From assembly GCA_031216445.1 (NCBI GenBank), contig CM062218.1, positions 21,055,501-21,119,500 on the forward strand: a DNA stretch of 64,000 nt, written 5' to 3'. The notes under the pieces are model-generated. The model was not told where the DNA came from and ran no database searches. It saw only the letters and a program-made list of their open reading frames with translations. The DNA comes from Lateolabrax maculatus. Taxonomy: Eukaryota; Chordata; Actinopteri; Acropomatiformes; Lateolabracidae. Positions 25,033 to 35,450 of the stretch are shown here, in pieces. Position numbers and translations under genes: made by a program. Positions within the stretch are counted from its first letter, which is position 1. Every line of letters starts with the position of its first letter.

Positions 25033-26560
25033 TACTGGTATATAATTTTACAGGCCATAAAACACACTGCTGACAATTCAAAAACCAGCTTGGACTGTAA
25101 AAGTAGATCAAAGTCAAATGGATTACTCACATTTGTGGTCTCTCATTGGAACAAACCATGATAATGAATGAGCACTGTAAAAAGTATGACAGTGAAAGTA
25201 ACAGTGTTCCTGCTACCAAGGCTACAAGAGGATTAGGCTACCAAAGGAAGATTAGAGATAGTGTAGGCTACTTAATGCGTAACGAAATAAGCTTATCACT
25301 GCCAAGTCATCAGGGCACGCTGGGCATACTTTCCACTGACACAATACTATGTGGTAACAGTGCTGCCATACTCACGCTGGCATTATGTTTATCAATGCTG
25401 CAGTTTTGGAATGCTGTATGTTTGAGTGTAATGGACTGTACAAAATCCTACCCATTACCCATCATATTTCCTAGATTTTGGCTTTCCAAATTCTGTTCAG
25501 CTTTTGCACCACAAGGCTACCGTATTTAATTGCTTCTGTGTGTTAGAATGTTAGAATTGCTGGTATCAAAGTGTTAATAAGGGGACCAAATTACATGCTC
25601 CCAAAAGGAACAATGGTGTAGAAAAGAAGGAGAAATAACAGACTGAAAATATAAGGTCGACTTGGTGCTCAAGACTATAACTTTTACTTAAAAATGTGTT
25701 CGCCGGCACCCTGCCTGTCTTTTATATTGGAAAAACACAAATTCTGGCTGCCACACATTTATTTGAGTACGTGTCTGTGTGTGTATGCTTTTCTGGGAAC
25801 TGCTGCACAGTTTGCTCTCCTCGCTGAACTTTAAATTTGTATGCTGCACAGTAACCTCTGTGATCAACAGCAGTGTTTTTTCAATCCACAGGGGTCCCTC
25901 TTAGAGAAATGTCAAAGAACTTTTCCTTTTCAACCAAAACACAACACGCATTAGTTCCAGGCTGTTTTGCCGAAATGGCAATTAAAAACGATCAACCTCG
26001 GAGGCTAAGTAAGTTTACAGTGCACTACTGAACTTTCAAACAAGGCCACAGTCACACTTAATACTTTGAATCTTTGTTAGCAGCATTCATTTAAATTACT
26101 GCTGCATCACTGTATGGAGCCCCAATGCGTTCAATATTACATTATGTCTTACATTATGAAGTACTCTATATATATATACTGTGAATAAATTGTGTAAAAT
26201 ATATAATTAACCAATAACATTATAGAAAACCACACAAGGAAATGTTCTGAAACTATTTAAGCATCGAGGCTGCTGTGAATGAACACAGACACAGTAAATA
26301 AACCTCTCCCTTTATTTAACTTCACAAAGCTGCATGTGTTTCCTAGCAAGCCGGCTAACTAGCTAGGCTAGCTTGCCATTAATTATTACTCAAACTCAAA
26401 AAAAGTGCTAATGGCAGAAACGAGTTCTAGAGGTAGCTATGCAGTGTTTGACTTTCAAAATGTTTTTCAGTTGTTTTCCATGGTTAGTGAGCTAGCTGGC
26501 AGTTGGTGAGCCTGCTGATTTGACTGGCCTGAAAAGTGAAGGGTCAGGAACGGGGGACTG
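25033..26560. other. Gene-free stretch
   Basis: A 127-codon plus-strand frame at 25,146-25,529 has no recognisable domain or splice context. A GCTAGC/CTAGCTAG-rich patch at about 26,345-26,380 is mildly palindromic. Confidence 0.45.
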
Positions 26561-26563
26561 TAG

Positions 26564-26635
26564 AGTTGCAACAATTGGTCGATAAAGCCATTAGTCGATC
26601 GACAGAAAATTAAAATGAATTCCAATAAAATTGTT
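26564..26635 (+). repeat. 'TTAGTCGATCGACAGAAAATTA' interspersed repeat
   Basis: GAGTTGCAACAATTGGTCGA, then AAGCCATTAGTCGATCGACA and GAAAATTA. It resembles the opposite end of the repeat at 2,926-3,040, seen here on the plus strand. Confidence 0.55.
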
Positions 26636-28600
26636 ATTATGAATATGAAAACAACAACATAATTTTAACATAAATAACATAACAATTTATAATATGTATT
26701 CATGTTCTTATTTATCTATTTAATATTGGACACTTTGGTGTTCCATATTGCTGATGGGTGTTGGGGTGAAAACATCCTGTGCACTGCATTTCTTTCAATT
26801 ATGTAACAATGCATGCATTACTCTGTTATTTTAATAGAAGCTGCAACTAAATACCACATCTGTTGGATCCATCTGCTCTCAATATATCTAAGCATCTACA
26901 GTGTATCCAGAACACAAATGGCATTAATGGGCTTTTGATTCAGTACATATCATGATTTGTCTGGTCCTTTTCTAAACCACTTGCATTTGAGTGTAGAGCC
27001 AATCCACCACATGCAAACAGACCCAGTTCAAAGCTTTGCTAACACATTCCCAGCAAACCAATAAATCTTTACTGAAGTTCCAAATGTTTGAATTTTAAAC
27101 CAAAACAGGTTGTGATTTAGGCTCTGATATTCATTTTTGACACCAAAGCAGATTTCAATACAGGGTTTAGTTGAGATAAATCTAAAATCTACTAATTGCA
27201 GTAAAAAGGTTAAGGTACGTGACAAAATCTGCTTTTGTCTCAATCCAACATTAAGAGCATTTGGAGGGTTGTGGCAGAAGCACCAAAGCCTTTTGTTTAC
27301 TTCTCAGCCATTTCCCCCAATTCGGGCTGAATCATCTGATTACTTAGATCTCTGTAAATCTAATTAGACTAATGTGTCTTCTCTGAAAATCCTACTGCGA
27401 AGACACAAAACTGGGATTTTTTTCAGAAAACCTTTCACTAATGGGAGCAGTCCCCATGCCACAACAAACACAACAAACACGTGCTTTCTTTTAGATCCAC
27501 TTTGAGGAATTGCAAGTACAACTTTGAATGTAACGCTTCCTCTGCAGCCTTGCTGAAACAAGGGCTAGTATGTCTCTTTCATAATTTCTTTCATTAAGCT
27601 AATCTCCAAAGTACTTATTTTTACATCATAAATAATATTATAATATACATGTATAATATATAATAACCACTCACTCAGAATTCAGTGTTTTGCAGGATTC
27701 TTCTCTCTTTGCTCTTCAAATGATTTTAACATGAAAAGACAACCACAGAAACACAGACACATGCGTGCACTAGAGACTGACACACGGTATAAGGAACAAG
27801 AAAAGAAAAAAGAAGTGACAGAGGAAGAGAAAGCAGAATGACAGTGATGAGTCAAGTACACCTCATGGCAAAAATCAGAACACATGGAAGATTGGCCAAC
27901 CTGTGTTCTTTTGCACAATCATACATACAGCTCCATAGAGAGTCTACATAATGCCAAACAAACAAAAAAAGGAAACAAGACAGTAAGTCAGACTGTGTGT
28001 ATCAGCCAGGGCACAGTATGACAGCTTCCTTTCTGCCTAGCATCTCTGTTTTATTTCCTTCTGTCTAAGTGTCTGGCTCTGTGATATGCTGAGAGAAGAC
28101 GGAGAGGAGGGTGAAGAAGTGTGACTCAAAACAACATGGCTACATAGAATGGCTTCACAAAGTTTTTTATTACTGTTTCTGAACTCAACACGTATAAACT
28201 CTTTGGTGCGGCTACCTCCTGGTGTTGAGAAATGTTGACCTAAAGCTTTGAAAATTAAGTTTGTGGGATATTTCGCTGCCCGAACAATTATTTTAAGATA
28301 CAGCCACTCAGTTTTTGGGGTCTGGAGTCTCTTTTGAAAGACAAGATTTAAGTGGATTAAAATAGGAATGACCTGAGCAGACTTAATTCAGTTTTAAGAT
28401 TTCTCTTCCCACTGCATCATGTTGCCTCTAGAGCATGACTGCCAGAAGGTCAAAGCACCTGTAGACACCTTCTGCTGCAGAATATAGTGCAAACCACCTC
28501 ACAATATGATCCTCTCTCATTTTTATCTGGGAAGTATCTTTTTCCATGCACAAACTGCTGAATGCTTGAAGCAATAATTCATGCCAGAAGTAACATCATT
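26636..28600. other. Gene-free stretch
   Basis: AT-rich unique DNA; TAATATTATAATATACATG-like AT patches near 27,630-27,665. No exon or element recognised. Confidence 0.5.
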
Positions 28601-28602
28601 GA

Positions 28603-28604
<2 letters not shown>

Positions 28605-28649
<45 letters not shown>
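28605..28649. repeat. (TA)n microsatellite
   Basis: About 44 bases of uninterrupted alternating AT. Confidence 0.95.
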
Positions 28650-28652
<3 letters not shown>

Positions 28653-28904
28653 GGATACTTTCAGCAGCTTGGCTCCTTAAAAGGGCCAACTGGCGAGTGA
28701 TGCAGTGAATGTTTTCAACAAAAAAGAAAGCCTCCTCTGGCCTTGGTTCAACTTGAGATCTCTGGTTTTTTATTACTGTTAGAACAAAACTTTTGTTCAA
28801 CCCATTAATCTCACCATCAGATTCTCTCCTACAGTGTCTCCAACACAAGACCCAAAGACCCCAAACACAATTTAAATCACCCAAGTTTGGTTATTGAACA
28901 GTTT

Positions 28905-29470
28905 AAAGCAGCAATGTATTGTATAAGCTGTGTATATCCCTGGGAAACGAGACAACCACACCATTGTTATGACAAACATATTAGCAAATGTTGTGAGCTG
29001 TAAAACCAAAAGAAAGAGCTAAAAGAGGCTAAAACGCTCCGTAAAGCTGAGTGGAGCTGCAGAGTTGAGGGGTAATTCTCTGTGGGTTCATCACTATAAG
29101 CGGCACCTTACACATTACACATAAGCTGTCGGCCAGATGGCCAGACATTATAACATTTCCTGCCGACTACTTTCTCACTGTTATTTTAGTCATCGGCAGC
29201 ATTAGTTGAAAGAAACAAGCCTCCCCTCTGGACGTCCTGTGTCCGCTGAAGAGCGTCAGAAAATCACAGAATTTTTAACGCGAAACTCAGCTGATAATTC
29301 AGCTCCCGGTAAAAAGCTTGTAAAATGAACACTGATAGAAATCATAACTTAAAAATATAACAGCAATAGTGGTTGTTTCACAATGAAGCCAATAACTCAT
29401 GAAAATCCGTCTTTTGATATTGTTTCGAGTGAGAGACCCCTTATCGGCAGAAAATTACATATGGTGCGTT
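28905..29470. repeat. Probable interspersed repeat
   Basis: AAGAGCTAAAAGAGGCTAAA, GCTGAGTGGAGCTGCAGAGT and GGTAATTCTCTGTGGGTTCA in order are recalled from dispersed teleost repeats. CpG content is slightly raised (ATAAGCGGCACC, GCGTCAG, AACGCGAAAC). Ends not defined and no protein part seen. Confidence 0.35.
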
Positions 29471-29771
29471 GAAGCCTCCCAAATCCTTAAAAGCCTTAGA
29501 AGGTGTGATAGACTACTTTAGCTCACATTGTTGAGCAGCAGCAGCTGAACACCCCCCCGCCCCGAATTTTGACTGATCTCAATGAAATAGTTTAAACCAC
29601 ATTTCAGCTGCATCTAAATGTCTTAACCAATCAAACTACTGGTGTGGTCCTTTAAATGCATCAGTATGCGTAAAAAGATTACTGGTCTGATTACGCAGTA
29701 TTTTGAACCACTACACCTGGGGAACACCAAGAAGCACTCGACATCTGGAGAACACCTTTCTTGCTGCGGAG

Positions 29772-30118
29772 CATGGCGGCAACATCGCGCTCTGTGTCAG
29801 GACTGAGGGTGTGACTGGGGAGAAGGGAGAGATCCTGGAAGAAAACCCCTGCTGCAGAGCGCGCACAGCCTCATACAGGAAGAGCACGAGTGGATGAGGC
29901 ACCGGGCCAAGGCAAAGCTGGAGGGGCTTCAAGTTTGAGTGTCCTTGAATGACCCAGCCAAAGTTTCGACTCCAGCTCCAAAACAAACTGTAGAGAGGGC
30001 TGGAGATCGCAGTTAACCAGCAACCTTCAAGTCTGACTACACTGCAAGGAAGAGTCAGCTCAGATCTATGTATACCACTCATGCTGAGGAATAGTCAAGA
30101 AGCTTGAGGCTTCTGAAA
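29772..30118 (+). pseudogene. Tc1-like transposase fossil (C-terminal half)
   Basis: Decayed open reading frame of a Tc1/mariner DNA transposase (DD34E cut-and-paste family). In order, in shifting frames: EHGGNIALC (family: KHGG.SIM.WGCF), EILEEN, LLQSAHSL, HRAKAKLEGLQ, LE*PSQS (family: LEWPSQSPDLNP, with W now a stop), QLTSNLQ, CKEESAQI (family: CKEEWAKI) and KKLEA. At least two frameshifts and several stops are present. The IEN segment that carries the catalytic glutamate is replaced. No N-terminal helix-turn-helix part or terminal inverted repeats were found, so this is a dead fragment. No flanking gene depends on it. Confidence 0.75.
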
Positions 30119-31700
30119 ACATCCCCTGTATCGTATTTTTACAAAACTTTCTCAACCTGTTTTTTATTTTCAAGGCAGAGTGTGTTTAGTGATGGCAAAA
30201 AAAATATCGCCTAACAGATTTTAAAACTTAACAGGTTGCCTAAATGAAAGAAATGAAGGGTTGTAAAAACCTACGGGAAGCTTAGTCATTTTTGGCATTT
30301 AACTGAGGCCCTTATCACTGGAAAGAGGTTCAAGGACACAGCAGCAGGACTGACACTGACTGGTGCGGGAGTACAGCCTGAGAGCTTTTGGTTAAAGGAA
30401 AGGAAAGGATGGGATAATGCACGAATCCACCACGGACAAAATTATTCCCGGTTGACTGATATCTCTTCAGTGGCATTGTGCTTTCTATTAAAATAACACC
30501 TTACAGAATGTTTTTCCATTCACAGACTCTTATGAATGACAACTCCTCTACTTATTATAGCTGGAATGTTAATTGCGGTGCACTGTCATTCTTTCCTGTG
30601 CGCCCTAGCCGGCTTTGATACAGTCACTCTGACATGAAGGTCAGGGAAAATTAGAAAGAGAGTCTACTGCTGACTGATTTGAACCAAATGAAAGATGTAT
30701 TCACTAAGCCTTTCAAAGCCCTGTAGCACAGAATGACTATATGAATGATAACTTTGTTGTTATATTGACATCAGTATCCTGGGTTTTGGGACCACACTGG
30801 TTGTGTATTTTGCGCAAATAAATGTTATATCCTGTTTATGGAAATGCGGGTGAGCCCTTGTAACTAGTGCTGACCGATGAATTGTGTTTTCATCGCCACC
30901 GTGATATGAACATATGCAAAAAACACATTGCAAAAGACTGCCTGATGCTGCTCTAGAGTCATGCAGACAACGAGATTAATGATCAAGTTTCTCTTTGTTC
31001 CATGGAGGATAAGAAACCTGGGATACTAAACGTGGTCAATGACAGGAAGTTGATCGGTAGATTAGGTCGATACGCATCATATTTTTATAAATTCAATATT
31101 TTTGGAATAAGTTTCAGATTTAGTTATACTGTATATTGGGGTACATTCCGTATGCCACGCCAACTGCTCTTGTATTTACGTTTCCATATTCTGTGTCACG
31201 TGTTCAGAGTGCACATTATTATCCTGGAAAGATCAAACACTAATACAACTGCTTCAAACCAGAACTAGACGTTGTGGGATTACTGTTGTTTGATGTGAGC
31301 CAGGCAAACAAAGCTGCTAAAAGGCATTTGTGTGAAAATGCTGCAGCAGCTGCCAATTGTAACAGCAAATCTTCTCACAGCTGAAGTCATGCGATGTCAA
31401 GGTGCTTGCCTTTTTGACTGCAAACCCACAGGTTCGTTTTTTATGATGCTTCTTTGTGTTTGCTTAATGAGCTCACTCAGCCAGGGAGCCATTATTCCTG
31501 AGCACATTTGGGCAAAATGATACTGACCAACCAGCGCGATGAGAGAGTGGTAGAGAGCATAGGAAAGAACAGATGACACAGGATGTAATGCCCTGTGGCC
31601 TGCCAACACACAGGCCTTCAAGCAGAAAAAGATATTGTGGTTAACCTTCTAGCATTAACAGATGTACTAAAGTTGCTATATGTATGAGGTTTGGGGTGAA
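30119..31700. other. Gene-free stretch
   Basis: Unique DNA. The 30,530-30,760 part is base-balanced and free of simple repeats and could be a conserved non-coding element, but nothing in the sequence proves that. No exon recognised. Confidence 0.45.
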
Positions 31701-31716
31701 ATTCCCCTTCAACAAG

Positions 31717-31815
31717 TGACGTCACATCTTCAAAACTGCACTATGCGAAGCTTTTAAATGTAACACATGCCATGATACCCATGTGATGCATCTCGGGAAG
31801 CAACTGTGACGTCGT
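31717..31815. promoter_or_regulatory. CRE palindrome and CRE-like site
   Basis: TGACGTCA at 31,717-31,724 is a perfect CREB/ATF site. TGACGTCG at 31,807-31,814 is a one-mismatch site 90 bp downstream, followed by a further GTGAC. A full 8-bp CRE is rare by chance in CpG-depleted DNA. Function is inference. Confidence 0.35.
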
Positions 31816-32270
31816 GACTATCAGTGAATGAGGCCCCCACACTGCAGGATGTACTCCAGCTACTGTCAGAGGACAAATTGTGCTATTAAAAGCGAATCAT
31901 TTGTTTTACATTTTGCGCCATAATTGCTGATAAGCCATAAATACAGGGGCGCTTGTTGTAACGATTTAAAAACTCCTACCGTATCACCCAACGCTTGAAA
32001 GGACGCCATGTGAGCAGTTGTTTCTGACAGCTGCAGAGTACAGTATGTGCAGCCAGCAAGAACATCCCCCAACCGTTTGTCAAGACTTGTGCCTCATCGT
32101 CACAATCACGCTTTATCACACTGACATGGTAGGATATGCCGCTGAAATACTTCCTCTTTGACATATGTGGGTTAAAAAGGTACACAAAGTACCTGAACAA
32201 TTCTGGCGACAGGAAACAGAATCGTGCATTTTTCCATGTTGCACCTGTTGCACTCTAGACTTCCAACTCA

Positions 32271-32313
<43 letters not shown>

Positions 32314-33355
32314 CTCTGATACTCAGAAGGCTGCAGGCGTCACTGCGATTCTTGACGTTCAGAACCTCATGTTTTAGGGAGACCGTTCTCTGGGCTCATT
32401 CTGACAAAGCACGAGAACGATCAAGTCAGCGGTCCAGCATTTTAACCATGGTGATATGACATGATGTGGCCTGTAACAGACATGGACACTCAGCAGGACA
32501 AAGCCTATATATGAATATAAATAGCCTTATGTGTTGGTGTTAGCATGTCTGACAAGTTTAAAATCACTGACCAGTGCAGGTGATGTTAAAATCCACCCCA
32601 CCTCCCATAAAAACATAAATCCAGTCCCGATGGGGCTATTATCAACATAAAACATGTTTGGTGATTTGGGATTATATCATTGTATGTTAAAAAAGTCAGA
32701 TCAGATATTTTGGTCATATATTAGAAAAGCCAGTTTTGGTTGTTTCAGTTGAGTGCAGTAAGCAGTTCCGCCTGGCAGACTGGGTGTAAATACTAATATC
32801 TACATAACAACAACTTCAGCTTAACCAGGCCAAGTTCCAATTTGCAAACAGCTGGTGCATCAGGCTCCGGTTGTGCTCAAGCATTCCTGGACAGAGTAGT
32901 GACAACACTGAAAGCTCCCAGACATTTCACTACAGTCCTTCAGCACATAATCACAGCTGCATTGGTCAAACTTCTAGTAATTGCAGAGGGTGTTGCAGAA
33001 GGAGAAGGAGGGTATGATAAGCATCAAACTCAAGCTAACATGACAAAAAAAATATACATATCTTAATCATGGTAAAATCCTAACACAACAGCACTGCCTG
33101 TAATAATCAGACTCATAACAGGTTATCAGTTGAATGCAAGTTCACAGGGATCAGGTTTCAGCTGTGTTTTGAAGATAAAATGTGCAAATCGTGTGCCCTG
33201 GGGGTGTAAAGTTGAGCTCAAAGCTTAGCCTTTAAGTTAGATAGAAACAGCAGAGGTTTGAATTTCAGATAGTAGATAGAGTCTATATTGTGAGTTTGCA
33301 TTTCAAAATCAAACACGTCTGAGTCACACTGACAGATGAATCCCCATATCTAGAC
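31816..33355. other. Gene-free stretch with CA microsatellite
   Basis: Contains the CA tract at 32,273-32,312. No exon, RNA gene or interspersed element was recognised. Confidence 0.5.
32273..32312 (+). repeat. (CA)20 microsatellite
   Basis: Twenty uninterrupted CA units. Confidence 0.95.
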
Positions 33356-33359
33356 ATGG

Positions 33360-33655
33360 CGGGGTGTGTGTTTGTTCTTGTACAACTATCTTTGTGAGAA
33401 CCAGTTTGAGATTTAGACCATGGGAGTGAGGACATTTTTGGAAAGTGAGGACATTTTGGCCTGTCCTCACTTTCTGAGACACCTCAAGGGTTAAGACTTG
33501 GTTTTAAGGTTCAGGTTAGAATTAAGTTTAGGTTAAGGTTAGGGTAAGGGTTGGGTTCAGGCATTTAGTTTTGATGGTTAAAGTTAGGGAATGCATTATG
33601 TCAATGAATGTCCTCACAAGTATAGCCGTGCAAAAATGTGTGTGTGTGTGTGGTC
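33360..33655. repeat. GTGAGGACA / TTAGGGTTA-type interspersed repeat
   Basis: Begins GTGTGTGTTTGTTCTTGTAC, then GAGAACCAGTTTGAGATTTA, two GTGAGGACATTTT units, a telomere-like but degenerate TTAGG segment (GGTTAAGGTTAGGGTAAGGG), ATGTCCTCACAAGTATAG, and a terminal GTGTGTG tract. The order matches a repeat common in fish genomes. Within it lies a perfect 13-bp hairpin (33,441-33,453 with 33,462-33,474). It is an internal repeat, not a telomere. Confidence 0.65.
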
Positions 33656-33794
33656 AGAATGTGTCTGGGATATATGAAGTATCAGGTATAACAAAGATTA
33701 CACAATGTTAAGACTTGCATAAAGGTTGTTATTGAGCTACTCAAATCACTTCATGTTATCACATCAGTATGCTGTAAATATGCGGCTGGAATTA

Positions 33795-33910
33795 TATACT
33801 GATTAATACAGTAATGCCAGTAGTAACAGTAATGTATTACTTTTAGCAGTAACAAAGAAATATAACGCATTACTAATAGGATTTTGATTATATTATTACA
33901 TTGTCAAATA
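33795..33910. repeat. TAACGCATTAC interspersed repeat
   Basis: CAGTAATGTATTACTTTTAG, then AGTAACAAAGAAATATAACG, CATTACTAATAGGATTTTGA. Repeated GTAAC/CATTAC motifs are typical of a dispersed fish repeat related in style to the AGTAC family. A GC-rich 33,920-34,020 tail may belong to it. Confidence 0.5.
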
Positions 33911-34029
33911 ACGGGTGACCAGCGAAATTAGCCTCCCTCGGGATTAGAGAGGAGGGCTGGGTAGCCTACCAGGAGGCGCAGAGATCGCGTCCAGTGGAGG
34001 ACAACGGACGCATGGCCAGTGCACGTTAA

Positions 34030-35285
34030 ACACTTTTCTTAGTCAGTGTTGTAAAGATAAAGCAATACGTTTTTAAAAACCTTTTACAACAATATAATTC
34101 ACATTTATTTACTTTGATATTATGAAGTCTTTCTTTGGCATATTGTAATTCTGCTGCCAGTATTGTTGCAGTTCTTGCAATTCTTGGTTGTAAAGTAACA
34201 TAATACATCTACCTTCAGGTCACAGAGTGACCAGTTTATTAGGTAGACTAGGGGTGATGTGGACCCAGAATTTAGTTTTAAACCATTTGCAGATTAAAAT
34301 AACCAGATATGAAATATTTGTTTTGGCTAATCCACCCTGAAAAGGTTTTTTACTACACTGAAGAAAATAGTCAATAATACTACCATCCCTGCAATTAATG
34401 GTCTTATAATGGGCAGTTTTTGTTCAAACTGTATCAGAAGTCAAGTTTCCATTCAAATTGAAGCAAAAATCCTGATTCATTAGTGTTTCCATCAGCTACT
34501 GCTACGTGAATACTAGGAGATTAAAGCATCGAGATGAACAGTTGATGGGTGCCGTTCATTCACTGCATAAGAGGATGACACGATGAGATGATGTAATTAA
34601 GAGTCAAACCTCAAACAAACAAGAAATGAGGAAAACATGATATGAAATATTACATTTCTGTTTGTTTCATTTATTAACGTGAGGAAGGTTACAGCCTCCT
34701 CGTCGCTCCACAGCCTTGATGTTTTCATCATCTCCCAAGTGGAGCCAAAGCTCTGGCACGTTACGTGCGTCACGTACGTCATGATTTATTCACAAGGGCT
34801 ATGTTTACTTTGCACTTTTCCACCTCAGCCAAATGACAACAGACTTTTTTGCACTAATTTGACTTTAAAAATTCAACTCTTATTATTTTTATTTGTGCAT
34901 AAAAACAGGTGGATGGAAATGTACTTAGAGAGGTGTTGATCAACTTGATTTTAGCTCACCACTCTGTATGTGGCAGGTTCTTGAGAGAATTTGCCAAACT
35001 GCTTGAAGTGATTTCGAATCGTACTTCCATATATCTGGGGGACTCACAAGAGACAGATTATCAAAAACATCATCAAAGTCAATGCAGCAGAGACCGAGAC
35101 ATCCTGACCTCTAGTCCCTAGTATGGGTTAAACTCCAAAAACACTGGATCCTACAAGTCCCATAATGCAACTCAACAGCATCTTTTCATTAGACCCTCTA
35201 TGACTGGTATATGTCCAAAACTTTTAAACTGTTTCCCTCTGCTAGTAACGCAAGTTTTTTATTAAAACATTCATACTGGAGCGCT
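34030..35285. other. Gene-free stretch with ACGT cluster
   Basis: Four ACGT cores occur in 22 bp at 34,758-34,779 within otherwise CpG-poor DNA. No exon recognised. Confidence 0.45.
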
Positions 35286-35287
35286 TT

Positions 35288-35450
35288 GGGAGACGGCTAC
35301 AGTCCATGCCCTCCTGGCCGTGACTGACGCCGGCTCGGTCCCAGTCGCTGACCTTTGAAGCATGTCATACCCCTCTCTCTCCCTCGTTTCCTGTCTGCTT
35401 CTTCACTGTTACCGTCCAACAAAAGACAAAAAATGCCAAAAATAATAATC
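35288..35450 (+). mobile_element. tRNA-SINE-like fragment
   Basis: GCCGGCTCGGTCCCAGTCGC resembles a decayed tRNA-type B-box region. It is followed by GACCTTTGAAGCATGTCATA, CCCCTCTCTCTCCCTCGTTT, CCTGTCTGCTTCTTCACTGT and a CAAAAGACAAAAAATGCC tail. This 'GCATGTCAT-CCCCTCTCTCTC-TTTCCTGTCT...AAAAATGCC' order is a well-known fish SINE 3' part. The A-box half is too decayed to call. Confidence 0.6.

Noticed and set aside
25146..25529. 127-codon plus-strand frame
   Set aside because: No recognisable domain or splice sites.
33530..33600. Telomere-like TTAGGG motifs
   Set aside because: Only a few degenerate units inside a dispersed repeat; not an interstitial telomere array.
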